DNA from: Polyangia bacterium
GTDB lineage: Bacteria; Myxococcota_A; Polyangia; Nannocystales; Nannocystaceae
Assembly (NCBI GenBank): GCA_030424595.1
Contig: JAUHWG010000001.1
Coordinates: 1-64,000, forward strand
Direction of reading: 5' to 3'
DNA length: 64,000 bases
Part shown: one piece after another, positions 51,552 through 59,501 of the stretch
Position numbering within the stretch: the first letter of the stretch is position 1
Layout of the letters: the number at the start of each line of letters is the position of its first letter
Notes under the pieces: generated by a model
The model's database searches: none
What the model was told of the DNA's origin: nothing
The model's input: only the letters and a program-made list of their open reading frames with translations
Program-made: the position numbers and the translations under genes

Positions 51552-52333
51552 GGACCAACTGTGAGCACGACCGTCGAGGGGCGCAAGGTGCTCGCCAGAA
51601 TCACCCCGAGGGCGACGCCGAGAACAGCGACAGCACCCCCTGCGATGATGATCCTGCGAGTCCGCCGCGATAGCAGGGGCGCCCGTCGCTCCTTCACGCC
51701 GCTGCGCAGGAGCTCCTCGTGCTCGCTCCAGAGGGCGCCGACGAGCCCCGCCTCGCCCGCCGCCGTCGCCGCGCGAGTGCCGAGCGCGCGCTCGAGCGCA
51801 CAATCGTAGGCGAGGATCACCGGCTCCTCCCACTCGGCGACGTAGTCCACCGTCAGGACGAGGTCGTCCCGGCGCTGACGACAGACGCTGCGCGCCTCCC
51901 CTGCCCCCCCCTGGATCCGGCGCACCGTGGTCGGCGGTGACGACGATCCGGCCGCCGATCCCTCCAGCGCATCGACGAGGTCGAGCTCCTCGCGGCTCCC
52001 GGGGGCGCTCGGTCCGAGGCCGACGGCGACCTGTATCGGTACGGCCCGGGGATCGAGGCGCGGCGGCGGCGGACCTGCGGGTGCATCCGTCGACGCGTCC
52101 ACGGGCTCGAAACCTCCTGTCTCATCAGACAGGTTTCCTTCGCCATCGCTCACCGCGACGGGCTCCGACGGGACCGAAGGACCGTAGATCGCCGGCGACG
52201 ACCCCGGAGCCTCGATCGAGAGCGGAGCCTCGGCAGGGCGCCCCTGGGCGATCGGCGCGGCCTGGGCCTGCGCTGTACAGAGCCCGAACGCCGCGACCAC
52301 GGCCAGGCACGACGGGAGGGGACGGCTCGTCAT
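51548..52333 (-). CDS. Exported protein with C-terminal membrane helix, partner of the zincin
   Basis: I chose the ATG at 52333, which gives a normal signal peptide (CLAVVAAFGLCTAQAQA); an in-frame ATG at 52372 adds 13 residues. The 261-residue protein then has a Pro/Ser/Ala-rich linker, a beta-type domain (VCRQRRDDLVLTVDYVAEWEEPVILAYDCALE) with two Cys residues, and a single C-terminal helix (IIIAGGAVAVLGVALGVILAS). I do not recognise the family. Its stop overlaps the zincin start by four bases, the only clue to function. Confidence 0.65.
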   Translation of the reverse strand: MTSRPLPSCLAVVAAFGLCTAQAQAAPIAQGRPAEAPLSIEAPGSSPAIYGPSVPSEPVAVSDGEGNLSDETGGFEPVDASTDAPAGPPPPRLDPRAVPIQVAVGLGPSAPGSREELDLVDALEGSAAGSSSPPTTVRRIQGGAGEARSVCRQRRDDLVLTVDYVAEWEEPVILAYDCALERALGTRAATAAGEAGLVGALWSEHEELLRSGVKERRAPLLSRRTRRIIIAGGAVAVLGVALGVILASTLRPSTVVLTVGP

Positions 52334-52423
52334 CGACCGCGTTCGCGTCTCATGTGCTCGGCTGCCGTCCATGGCGGATGTTCTTCGGAGACCCGGCCCT
52401 CGCGGCCTGGGCGAGCCCCTCGC

Positions 52424-54502
52424 TCAGGGCTCCATCGCCCCGCGCGCCGGTCGTCGACGCTCGTGGAACCATACTCGATAGCGATCCATCTTCGCACGCT
52501 GGTCTGCCGGCGCTCGTCGCTGACAGGTCGCGGCCTCGGCAGACCCAGGCTTCGCGCCCCAACGCAGCTCCGGACAGTCGTTCGGGTTGTAGGCGACCTC
52601 GAGGGCCTCAGCCCGCGCCAGGAGCTCGCCCAGGCCCAGCTCCTGCGGCTGGCCGTCGCTCCGGGTGTAGCTGAAGCGATAGCGAGGATCCTCGACCTGA
52701 GCGGCCTTCGCCGCCTCGATCCGACCGATCACCGCCTCCATGCGCGCGTCCTGCTCGGGCCCGGGGCTCACGCCGAAGACCTCAGGCTGACGCCGGACCT
52801 TGTCGGCGAAGCCGTTGACGACGTCGATCGCGACGAGGAGCCGGAGATCCCGGGCCGGCGTCGAGAACGACTCCCAGGCGCCGGTCGTCTCGAAGATGTG
52901 AAAGCCCTCTGGCATGGCGATCGTGCCGCCGCCGTTGGCGAAGTGACGGACGCCGTTGTCGACCGAGGTCACCCTGACCTTCGCCGCCTCGTAGAGGGCG
53001 GTGATCGCCTCCTCCTGGGCGATCAGCGGGTCCCGCCGCCCCGGCGTGATCAGGGCCTCCATCCGGTCGTAGAAGGCGACCCCGTCGATCCGGGACTGCT
53101 CGTCCGAGACGTCGCCGTAGCCGGGCTCCTTGGCGATCTCTGCGTCCGTGAGCTGGACCTGGACCCGACGCCCCTCGACCTCGCGCTCGACCACCGGCCG
53201 GAAGCTCTTGAAGCCCGATCCGCCGAGATCGGGATCCTGGTTCCAGAGGAAGTTGCCCTCCCAGAAGCGCTTGCGGGTGATCGAGCCGTCGGGCTGACCG
53301 TCGACCGCGTAGAGGATCCCGGGCTTGGCCCCCTCCGGATCGACGAGCTCGGCGAGGACGAGGATATGGCCGTAGGGATCGGCGTAGACGGTCCCCGGGC
53401 GGAGGCTTCGACGGTCGAGGCGGGTCGTGTAGAGGTCCGAGTCCGAGTCGCCGTGGGCGACCCGACCGTTGCCGGTGTGGACCCCCCAGGCCAGCGTCTT
53501 GCGGAAGAAGTGCTGGACCCCGCCGAGCTCCCCGGCCTGCTTGCCGCTGCCCCGCTCCGCGTCGCTCGTCGAGATCTCGGGGCCGCAGCGCGGCGCCTTG
53601 CCGGGGCTGCCCCGCGAGCACTTGCGAAAGGCGAAGGGCAAGCCGCGCTTCCAGGCGAAGTAGGCCCGGAAGAAGTACGGCGTGTCGGCGCAGTCGGGGC
53701 GGAGCTTGAGGCCCGTCGCGGTCTTCGGGTCGGCGTCCTCGCCCCAGCCAAGAGCGTCGTGGAGGAGGTTGCGATCGGCCTGCGCGGTGACCTCGTGGAG
53801 CGCGCGATAGGCCAGCTCCTCGCCGCGTTCGGCGTGGAAGAGCTCCCGGACCCAGGCGCTGAAGAGGGCCTCCTCGGCGGGGCCCCATCGGCGCGAGATC
53901 GGCCAGACATCTCCGGCGACCGGCCGCGGCGAGGGCGAGGTCGAACGAGAGACACGGACGGTCGCGCAGGCGAGGCCGACCCCGTCACGGCCGACGATCA
54001 CCCGCAGCGAGTCGACCCCCTCAGGCACGAGCTCGCCGATCACCGCCGCGGGCACGCCTGGTCGATGGGTCAGCGTCGCGGAGACCGGAGCGTCGCCGAC
54101 CTCGATCCGCATCGCCAACGGGCGCTCGTCCTCGAGGGTCGCGGCGACGACCCGCAAGCGCTGGCCGGCGACCGCCTTGATCGGTGAGGTCATGATCCCC
54201 AGGGCGGGGTCGCCGGCCCCCTTGTCGGGACATGAGCCGGCGTCGGCCGGGCTCGGGAGGACGACCGGGGGACGCTCGGGGATGGCGTCCTCAGGGGCCG
54301 CGGGCTCGGCCTTGGCCAACGCCCCCTCCCCTCCAGCCTCGCCCTCCCCGTCGGCCACGGGCGCCCCCCTCACGGGCTCGGCCACGGGCGCGCTCGCGGA
54401 CGCCGGCTCCGTCGCGCCGCGCGGCCCACAGGCGCCGGCGAGGAGCCCGACAAGCCCGAGTCCGACCACCACAACACCGACGCGCTCACGTTCCATCCCC
54501 AT
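52424..54502 (-). CDS. Large lipoprotein with an NlpC/transglutaminase-like Cys-His pair
   Basis: From the ATG at 54502 (or 54496) the 692-residue product has a lipoprotein signal ending A-G-A-C, an Ala/Glu/Pro-rich linker and a beta-type domain. A larger region follows in which PDCADTPYFFRAYFAWKRGLPF (a Cys at the start of a helix) is followed, about 140 residues later, by TVYADPYGHILVLAEL (a His in a strand). That order recalls papain-fold hydrolases such as NlpC/P60 and transglutaminase-like proteins. The assignment is weak and by eye. A C-terminal region of about 250 residues is unrecognised. It is divergent from serA across 73 bases. Confidence 0.65.
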   Translation of the reverse strand: MGMERERVGVVVVGLGLVGLLAGACGPRGATEPASASAPVAEPVRGAPVADGEGEAGGEGALAKAEPAAPEDAIPERPPVVLPSPADAGSCPDKGAGDPALGIMTSPIKAVAGQRLRVVAATLEDERPLAMRIEVGDAPVSATLTHRPGVPAAVIGELVPEGVDSLRVIVGRDGVGLACATVRVSRSTSPSPRPVAGDVWPISRRWGPAEEALFSAWVRELFHAERGEELAYRALHEVTAQADRNLLHDALGWGEDADPKTATGLKLRPDCADTPYFFRAYFAWKRGLPFAFRKCSRGSPGKAPRCGPEISTSDAERGSGKQAGELGGVQHFFRKTLAWGVHTGNGRVAHGDSDSDLYTTRLDRRSLRPGTVYADPYGHILVLAELVDPEGAKPGILYAVDGQPDGSITRKRFWEGNFLWNQDPDLGGSGFKSFRPVVEREVEGRRVQVQLTDAEIAKEPGYGDVSDEQSRIDGVAFYDRMEALITPGRRDPLIAQEEAITALYEAAKVRVTSVDNGVRHFANGGGTIAMPEGFHIFETTGAWESFSTPARDLRLLVAIDVVNGFADKVRRQPEVFGVSPGPEQDARMEAVIGRIEAAKAAQVEDPRYRFSYTRSDGQPQELGLGELLARAEALEVAYNPNDCPELRWGAKPGSAEAATCQRRAPADQRAKMDRYRVWFHERRRPARGAMEP

Positions 54503-54515
54503 GACCTTGCGATCT

Positions 54516-54532
54516 TTGGCGAGCTCCGCCAA
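54516..54532. promoter_or_regulatory. Inverted repeat between the large lipoprotein gene and serA
   Basis: TTGGCG and CGCCAA flank five bases in the 73-base divergent intergenic region. The position suits an operator acting on either gene, but the arms are only six bases long and the DNA is GC-rich, so chance is possible. Confidence 0.3.
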
Positions 54533-54575
54533 CCCTGAATCGAAGGCGAGAGCCCCGTGATAACCTCCGGCGCCG

Positions 54576-55793
54576 ATGCGGGTTCTGATCGCTGACAAAT
54601 TCTCCCCCCATGGTCTCGCCACCCTCCAGGGCATGGTCGACGAGGTCATCTTTCGCCCCAACCTGACGGCGGATGAGCTCCCCGAGGCGCTCGCCGAGAC
54701 CGGCGCGGCGATCCTGATCGTCCGCTCGACGAAGGTCAGCGAGGCCGCCCTCGGATCGACGGAGGCCCTCTCTCTGGTGATCCGCGCCGGCGCCGGCGTC
54801 AACACGATCGACTGTCAGGCGGCGAGCCGGCGCGGGATCTTCGTCGCCAATTGTCCCGGTAAGAACGCGATCGCGGTCGCCGAGCTGACGATGGGGCTGC
54901 TCCTCGCCCTCGATCGACGGATCGTCGACGCGACGCTCGACCTCCGCGGCGGTCGTTGGCAGAAGTCGAAGTACAGCAAGGCCCGCGGCCTCAAGGGCCA
55001 GACCCTCGGCCTCGTCGGCTTCGGCATGATCGCCCGCGAGGTCGCCGTGCGCGCCCGCAGCTTCGGGATCAAGCTCCAGGTCTTCTCGCGCACGCCGATC
55101 GACGCCGAGACCGCTGAGGCCTTCGGCGTCACCGCAGCCTCGAGCCTCCCCGAGCTCCTGCGCAGCTCGGACATCGTCAGCGTCCACATCCCCTACAACC
55201 CGAACACGCACCACCTGATCGGCCGCGACGAGCTCGCGCTGATGCCGACAGGCGGGATCCTGCTACACACCGCCCGCGGCGGCGTGGTCGACGACGAGGC
55301 GCTGGCCGAGGCGGTCAAGAGCGGCCGCCTGCGCGCCGGCACCGACGTCTTCGAGGGGGAGCCGGCCGGCGGCTCCGCCGACTTCGAGAGCCCCCTCCTC
55401 GGCCTCGAGGGGGTCTACGCGACCCCCCATATCGGCGCTTCGAGCGAGCAGGCGGCGACGGCGATCTCGAACGAGGTGCTCCGGATCATCCACGACTACC
55501 TGGCGAAGGGGATCGTCCACAACACGGTCAACATCGTCAACGACCGGGTCGCCCGCTTCCGCCTGATCATCCGCCACGTCGACAAGGTCGGGATCCTCGC
55601 GGGGATCCTGAGCGCGCTCCGGAGCGAACAGCTCAACGTCCAGGAGATGCAGAACATCATCTTCGCCCGCGGGGAGGCCGCATGCGCGACCATCACCCTC
55701 GAGCATCGGCCGAGCGACGCGCTCCTCGGCCGCCTCCGGGCGCAGGAGATGATCCTCGCCGTCGACCTCCGGGCGACCGGCGCCCAGGCCTGA
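54576..55793 (+). CDS. serA: D-3-phosphoglycerate dehydrogenase
   Basis: The 405-residue protein has the two-part D-2-hydroxyacid dehydrogenase domain with VRSTKVSEAAL, IRAGAGVNTID, the NAD loop LGLVGFGMIARE, HTARGGVVDDEAL, and the catalytic His in TPHIGASSEQA. From about residue 330 an ACT domain follows (DKVGILAGILSALRSEQLNVQEMQN), the usual serine feedback site. It oxidises 3-phosphoglycerate in the first step of serine synthesis. That pathway also yields O-phosphoserine, the partner of CysO-thiocarboxylate in actinobacterial CysM, so it may feed the cysteine operon at 6058. The serC and serB genes are not in the window. Confidence 0.94.
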   Translation: MRVLIADKFSPHGLATLQGMVDEVIFRPNLTADELPEALAETGAAILIVRSTKVSEAALGSTEALSLVIRAGAGVNTIDCQAASRRGIFVANCPGKNAIAVAELTMGLLLALDRRIVDATLDLRGGRWQKSKYSKARGLKGQTLGLVGFGMIAREVAVRARSFGIKLQVFSRTPIDAETAEAFGVTAASSLPELLRSSDIVSVHIPYNPNTHHLIGRDELALMPTGGILLHTARGGVVDDEALAEAVKSGRLRAGTDVFEGEPAGGSADFESPLLGLEGVYATPHIGASSEQAATAISNEVLRIIHDYLAKGIVHNTVNIVNDRVARFRLIIRHVDKVGILAGILSALRSEQLNVQEMQNIIFARGEAACATITLEHRPSDALLGRLRAQEMILAVDLRATGAQA

Positions 55794-55814
55794 CCCGCGC
55801 TATGAGAGCGGGCG

Positions 55815-56189
55815 ATGGCCGCACTCATCCTCCTCGCCCACGGAAGCCCTGACCCGGAGTGGATCCGGCCGATCGAGCGGACCGCCGACCACCTCCGGGC
55901 CCTCGCCCCCGCCTATCACGTCGCGACCGCGACCCTAGACGGCGACTCCTTCGCCAGCACCGTCGCGGCGAGCATCGCCGCCGGCCACGATGATATCCGC
56001 GTCCTCGCCTACTTCATGTCGCCGGGCGGGAGGCACCTCAAGCACGACATCCCCGAGCTGGTCGAGGCCGCCCGCGCGGATCACCCGGAGGCGACGATCA
56101 CCCTGATCCCGGGCGCGCTCGGGGTCGCCGATGAGGTGCTCGACGCGATCGCTCGGGCGGCGCTGCGACTCGGCGGCGGCGCGCTCTAG
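55815..56189 (+). CDS. Short CbiX/SirB-type sirohydrochlorin chelatase
   Basis: The 124-residue protein begins MAALILLAHGSPDPEW, with the metal-binding His in AHGSPDP, and has a second His in FMSPGGRHLKHDIPEL. This is the single-domain form (CbiX-small) of the class II chelatases, which insert iron or cobalt into sirohydrochlorin and assemble as a dimer. It starts 21 bases after serA. Siroheme is needed by sulfite and nitrite reductases, so a link with cysteine synthesis is plausible. Confidence 0.83.
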   Translation: MAALILLAHGSPDPEWIRPIERTADHLRALAPAYHVATATLDGDSFASTVAASIAAGHDDIRVLAYFMSPGGRHLKHDIPELVEAARADHPEATITLIPGALGVADEVLDAIARAALRLGGGAL

Positions 56190-56236
56190 CAGCGCTCCGC
56201 AGGCCTACGGTCGAAGCCGAGTCGCTCGGCGCGAAC

Positions 56237-59200
56237 CTAGAACGAACGCCCGACGGCGGCCCGGAAGGTGTCCAGGCCGACCTCGTCGTCGAACCCGTGG
56301 GCGTAGGTCAAGAAGAGGTTGACCCCCTCGAGGTAGCCGATCTTGAAGGAGAAGATCATCGACGCGCCGGCGCCGATCTTGATCACCTCGCGGGTCAACG
56401 GACCTGACCACGCCGCGCCGATGTCCGAGAAGGGCTGAAGCACGAGGCGACGGAAGAAGAGCGGCACCGTCCCCATCCCCCGCTCGACGTCGACGAGCGG
56501 GATCCGGTAGGAGAGGTTCAGGATCCCGAAATAGCGCCCCGAGAGGCTCCCCGGCGCGTAGCCCTGGAGCGCGCCGCTCTGGCTCTGCGCGGAGCGGGCG
56601 ATCAGCGTTCGCAAGAGGTCCCCCTGCTCGCCAAAGCCGCCGAGGAAGAACGCGCCTCGCCGGCCAAAACCACCGGCTGAAGCCCCTGCGCCCAGGCGCA
56701 TCGCCAGCACTTGGCGACCACGCCAGGGCATCTTCAAGTACTCGACGTAGGCCGCCCTCACCTGGACGTCTCCGTAGTCGCCGCCGAGGTGAGGATCGAC
56801 CAGGGACACCGCGAGGGCCGCGGCCCGACCGCTGATGTAGCCGTAGCCGTGACGCACCGAGCGGGTGTTGTCGTAGGAGAATCTCAGGTCGAGCTGACCG
56901 ACGTCGCCGGTCAACGGGTACGAGCTGGTCGGCGCGTTCGGGTCGATCGACTCGCCATCACGGTCGAGGTTGTTGTAGCGGGTGAAGGAGTAGCCGATGC
57001 TGGCGTCGGCGCTGTGGATCGGGTGACGGAGCACCGGCACGCCCATCTCCAGGGCGCCCCGAGTCGCCCGCTCGCGGTACACCCGCTCGAAGTAGGTCCC
57101 CTCCTCGCCGCCGACGTGATCGTAGTTGAAGCGATCAAAGCCGTTGCGGAGGCCGAAGCCCCGGCTGAAGCCGACGGCGAAGCTCGGCACCAGCTGGGTG
57201 TAGCGGTAGCTCACCGAGCCTGTCGGCTCCTTGTAGTCGAAGAAGTAGCCCGCCGACCCTGAGACCGAGTGGATCCCGGCGACGTCCGAGACCCCGGTCT
57301 GAAAGCCCAGGAAGTTGCCGATCCCGGTCGTCTCGTAGGTGACCATCGACGGCAGGAGCGTCCGCGGGAACATCGTCCGCAGCGGCTTGTAGCGCGAGTT
57401 CTTCAGGGCTAGGTGACGCCCGCGGGCGACCGCGAGCGCCGGCGTCGGATCGTCGACCTGAGGCAGCGGCTCGACCACCGGCAAGGGCTCGATGAAGGAC
57501 TTTGGGTCGAAGTCCATCACCCACACGTCGTAGCCCGTCGACGACGCGCCGATGTACGCGAAGCGCTCGCCGTCGTGGCTCGGGACCGGCTCAAAGGCGC
57601 CGCCGAGCACGTTCGTCACCTGCCACAGCTTGGCCTCGGCGAGGTCGTAGGCGTAGACGTTCATCACCTCGTCGCGGTCGCTCGAGAAGAGAAGGTAGCG
57701 GCCGTCCGGCGTCCACGACGGCTCGATGTCGACAAAACGATCGCGGGTGATCGGCGTCAGCTCGCCGCTCCCTCGATCGTAGACGTAGATGTCGCGAAAG
57801 CCCCCCTCGCGCCAGCCGGAGAAGACGACCCGCTGACCGTCGGGGGCCCAGCGCGGGGAGAAGACCTGCGAGACCCGATCCATCGGCGGGATCTCGACCA
57901 CCTCGCGGGTGTCGAGGTCGAGGAACGCGAGCCGCGACTGGGCGCTGTCGTTGCGCGAGAAGACGACCGTGTGCCCGTCGGGGGAGACGTTCGGATCGCG
58001 GGCGCGCAGGCCGTAGGTGAGCCGTTCGACGTGGTTCGGGTTCGGCGCGTTCCAGCGGTAGAGGTCGTCCCAGGAGTAGCGAAAGTCGTGGGTCCGCCGC
58101 TGCTCAAAGACCATGTCCTTAGAGGCAGCGATGAACGAGCCCGACGCCGACTGCTGGACGTCGATCACCCGCTTGACGTCGACGTTCATCCCCTCGCGGC
58201 CGATGCCGACCCCCTCGCGCAGGCGACCGCCGCGGGAGTTGATCTTTCGGATCCCCGGGTTCGACGCCCCGTCGTCCTCGTAGAAGTAGAGCTCGCGGTC
58301 GTCCTGCGACCAGAAGGGGTGGCGGGTGAATTGCCCCGACGCCGAGTCGGAGACTGAGAAGGTCAGGCGCCGGCCTTCGCGGATCCCCCGGGCGCGGATC
58401 CGTCGCGCCTGGGCCTGAAAGCGGCGGGTCGTGTCGAGCTCGAATTCATCCCAGAGCTGGTAAAAGTCGATGCCGATCACCTTCTTGAGCGCCCGGTTGA
58501 TCCCGTAGGGGATCGTCTGCCCGCCGAAGACATGGCTGAGCTCGCGGAGCTTGTCGCGGCCGTAGCGGCTGGCGATGTAGTGGATCAGGTGGAGGCCGTA
58601 GAGATAGACGACCGTGCCGTGGGGGAAGACGTTGGCGCCGCTGGAGACCCGGTCGATGGAGAGGAAGCCCTGCTCCAGCACGTGCATCCGCAGCATGTTG
58701 TCGAACTGCGCGGAGCGACGCCGGCCCTGCGCGGTCAAGTGGGACTCCTCGTAGGTCGCGAGCCCCTCGACGATCCACCGCGGCTGGACGATGTTCGGCG
58801 ACCACACCTTGCCGAGCACGCCGAAGCCGAGCAGCGTGTTCACCAGCCGCGGGATCCCGTGGACCGTGTCCAGGTGGACGACGTGGACATACTCATGGGT
58901 CATGAGGATGTTCGTCCAGTCGTCGTAGGACTCGAGCACCGACATCGACGCCGGCGCGGTGACAAAGCCGTTGATCCGGGGGAAGGGCACCGCCGTCGCC
59001 GACCCGTTGGCGCTGTCGGTGTTGTCGACCATCGTCACGTGGGTCTTGAGCCAGGGCTCGTGGGCGTAGGCGACGGTCAGTCGCTCATGGGCCCGCTCTA
59101 GGTGCATCGCCGCACGGGCAGCGGCCTCCTCTTCGCCCGCGTAGTAGTGGACGTAGAAGTGCTCGGTCTCGAGGGTCTTCCACTTGAGATCGCGGCTCGC

Positions 59201-59350
59201 CGCCTGCGCTGACGAGGCGCCGACGAGCCAGGCGAGGCAGACACAGGACCAGACGCACAGCCAAAAACACGGCCCGGCGAGGAGTGCCCGACATGACCAT
59301 CGGACCCGCCAGAGTCGCCGTCTAGACCTGTGGGAACGCGCGCCCGGCAC
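56237..59350 (-). CDS. Secreted zincin / beta-propeller / outer-membrane barrel fusion
   Basis: The 1,037-residue protein has a long, Cys-containing signal peptide (to about residue 50). An M1/M4-like gluzincin domain follows with His152-Glu153-x2-His156 (THEYVHVVHLD) and the third ligand in WIVEGLATYEES. A TolB/PD40-type beta-propeller comes next at about 330-640 (DPNVSPDGHTVVFSRN, SPRWAPDGQRVVFSGW, EPSWTPDGRYLLFSSD). The C-terminal 350 residues look like an outer-membrane barrel (alternating aromatic strands, surface-antigen type, ending in Phe). The barrel would anchor the enzyme at the outer membrane. The start codon is a GTG at 59350. Substrate unknown. Lies 151 bases after a TPR lipoprotein gene. 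Confidence 0.8.
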   Translation of the reverse strand: MPGARSHRSRRRLWRVRWSCRALLAGPCFWLCVWSCVCLAWLVGASSAQAASRDLKWKTLETEHFYVHYYAGEEEAAARAAMHLERAHERLTVAYAHEPWLKTHVTMVDNTDSANGSATAVPFPRINGFVTAPASMSVLESYDDWTNILMTHEYVHVVHLDTVHGIPRLVNTLLGFGVLGKVWSPNIVQPRWIVEGLATYEESHLTAQGRRRSAQFDNMLRMHVLEQGFLSIDRVSSGANVFPHGTVVYLYGLHLIHYIASRYGRDKLRELSHVFGGQTIPYGINRALKKVIGIDFYQLWDEFELDTTRRFQAQARRIRARGIREGRRLTFSVSDSASGQFTRHPFWSQDDRELYFYEDDGASNPGIRKINSRGGRLREGVGIGREGMNVDVKRVIDVQQSASGSFIAASKDMVFEQRRTHDFRYSWDDLYRWNAPNPNHVERLTYGLRARDPNVSPDGHTVVFSRNDSAQSRLAFLDLDTREVVEIPPMDRVSQVFSPRWAPDGQRVVFSGWREGGFRDIYVYDRGSGELTPITRDRFVDIEPSWTPDGRYLLFSSDRDEVMNVYAYDLAEAKLWQVTNVLGGAFEPVPSHDGERFAYIGASSTGYDVWVMDFDPKSFIEPLPVVEPLPQVDDPTPALAVARGRHLALKNSRYKPLRTMFPRTLLPSMVTYETTGIGNFLGFQTGVSDVAGIHSVSGSAGYFFDYKEPTGSVSYRYTQLVPSFAVGFSRGFGLRNGFDRFNYDHVGGEEGTYFERVYRERATRGALEMGVPVLRHPIHSADASIGYSFTRYNNLDRDGESIDPNAPTSSYPLTGDVGQLDLRFSYDNTRSVRHGYGYISGRAAALAVSLVDPHLGGDYGDVQVRAAYVEYLKMPWRGRQVLAMRLGAGASAGGFGRRGAFFLGGFGEQGDLLRTLIARSAQSQSGALQGYAPGSLSGRYFGILNLSYRIPLVDVERGMGTVPLFFRRLVLQPFSDIGAAWSGPLTREVIKIGAGASMIFSFKIGYLEGVNLFLTYAHGFDDEVGLDTFRAAVGRSF

Positions 59351-59396
59351 AGCCGGACGAAGCCTAACAGAGCCCGCGTAGAGTTGGCGGCGCTGT

Positions 59397-59444
59397 GGCC
59401 GATCGTCTCGCTTGCGGGACTACCGCAAGCGCCCACGATCGGCC
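59397..59444. other. Large two-part stem-loop upstream of the zincin-propeller-barrel gene
   Basis: An outer 10-base stem (GGCCGATCGT with ACGATCGGCC) and an inner 8-base stem (GCTTGCGG with CCGCAAGC) are separated by a small internal loop and end in a five-base loop. The 48-base structure lies in the 151-base gap between two minus-strand genes. There is no T-run on either strand. Confidence 0.6.
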
Positions 59445-59447
59445 CGG

Positions 59448-59490
59448 CGAGGGCCCGACGAAGGCCCGACGAAGGCCCGATGAAGGTCGG
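59448..59490. repeat. 11-base tandem repeat CGAAGGCCCGA (about 3.5 copies)
   Basis: Two exact copies of CGAAGGCCCGA, one copy with a single change and a decayed partial copy lie directly downstream of the TPR lipoprotein stop at 59502 on the minus strand. Eleven-base units are not in frame, so this is non-coding. Confidence 0.8.
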
Positions 59491-59501
59491 CCTCCGCCCC
59501 C

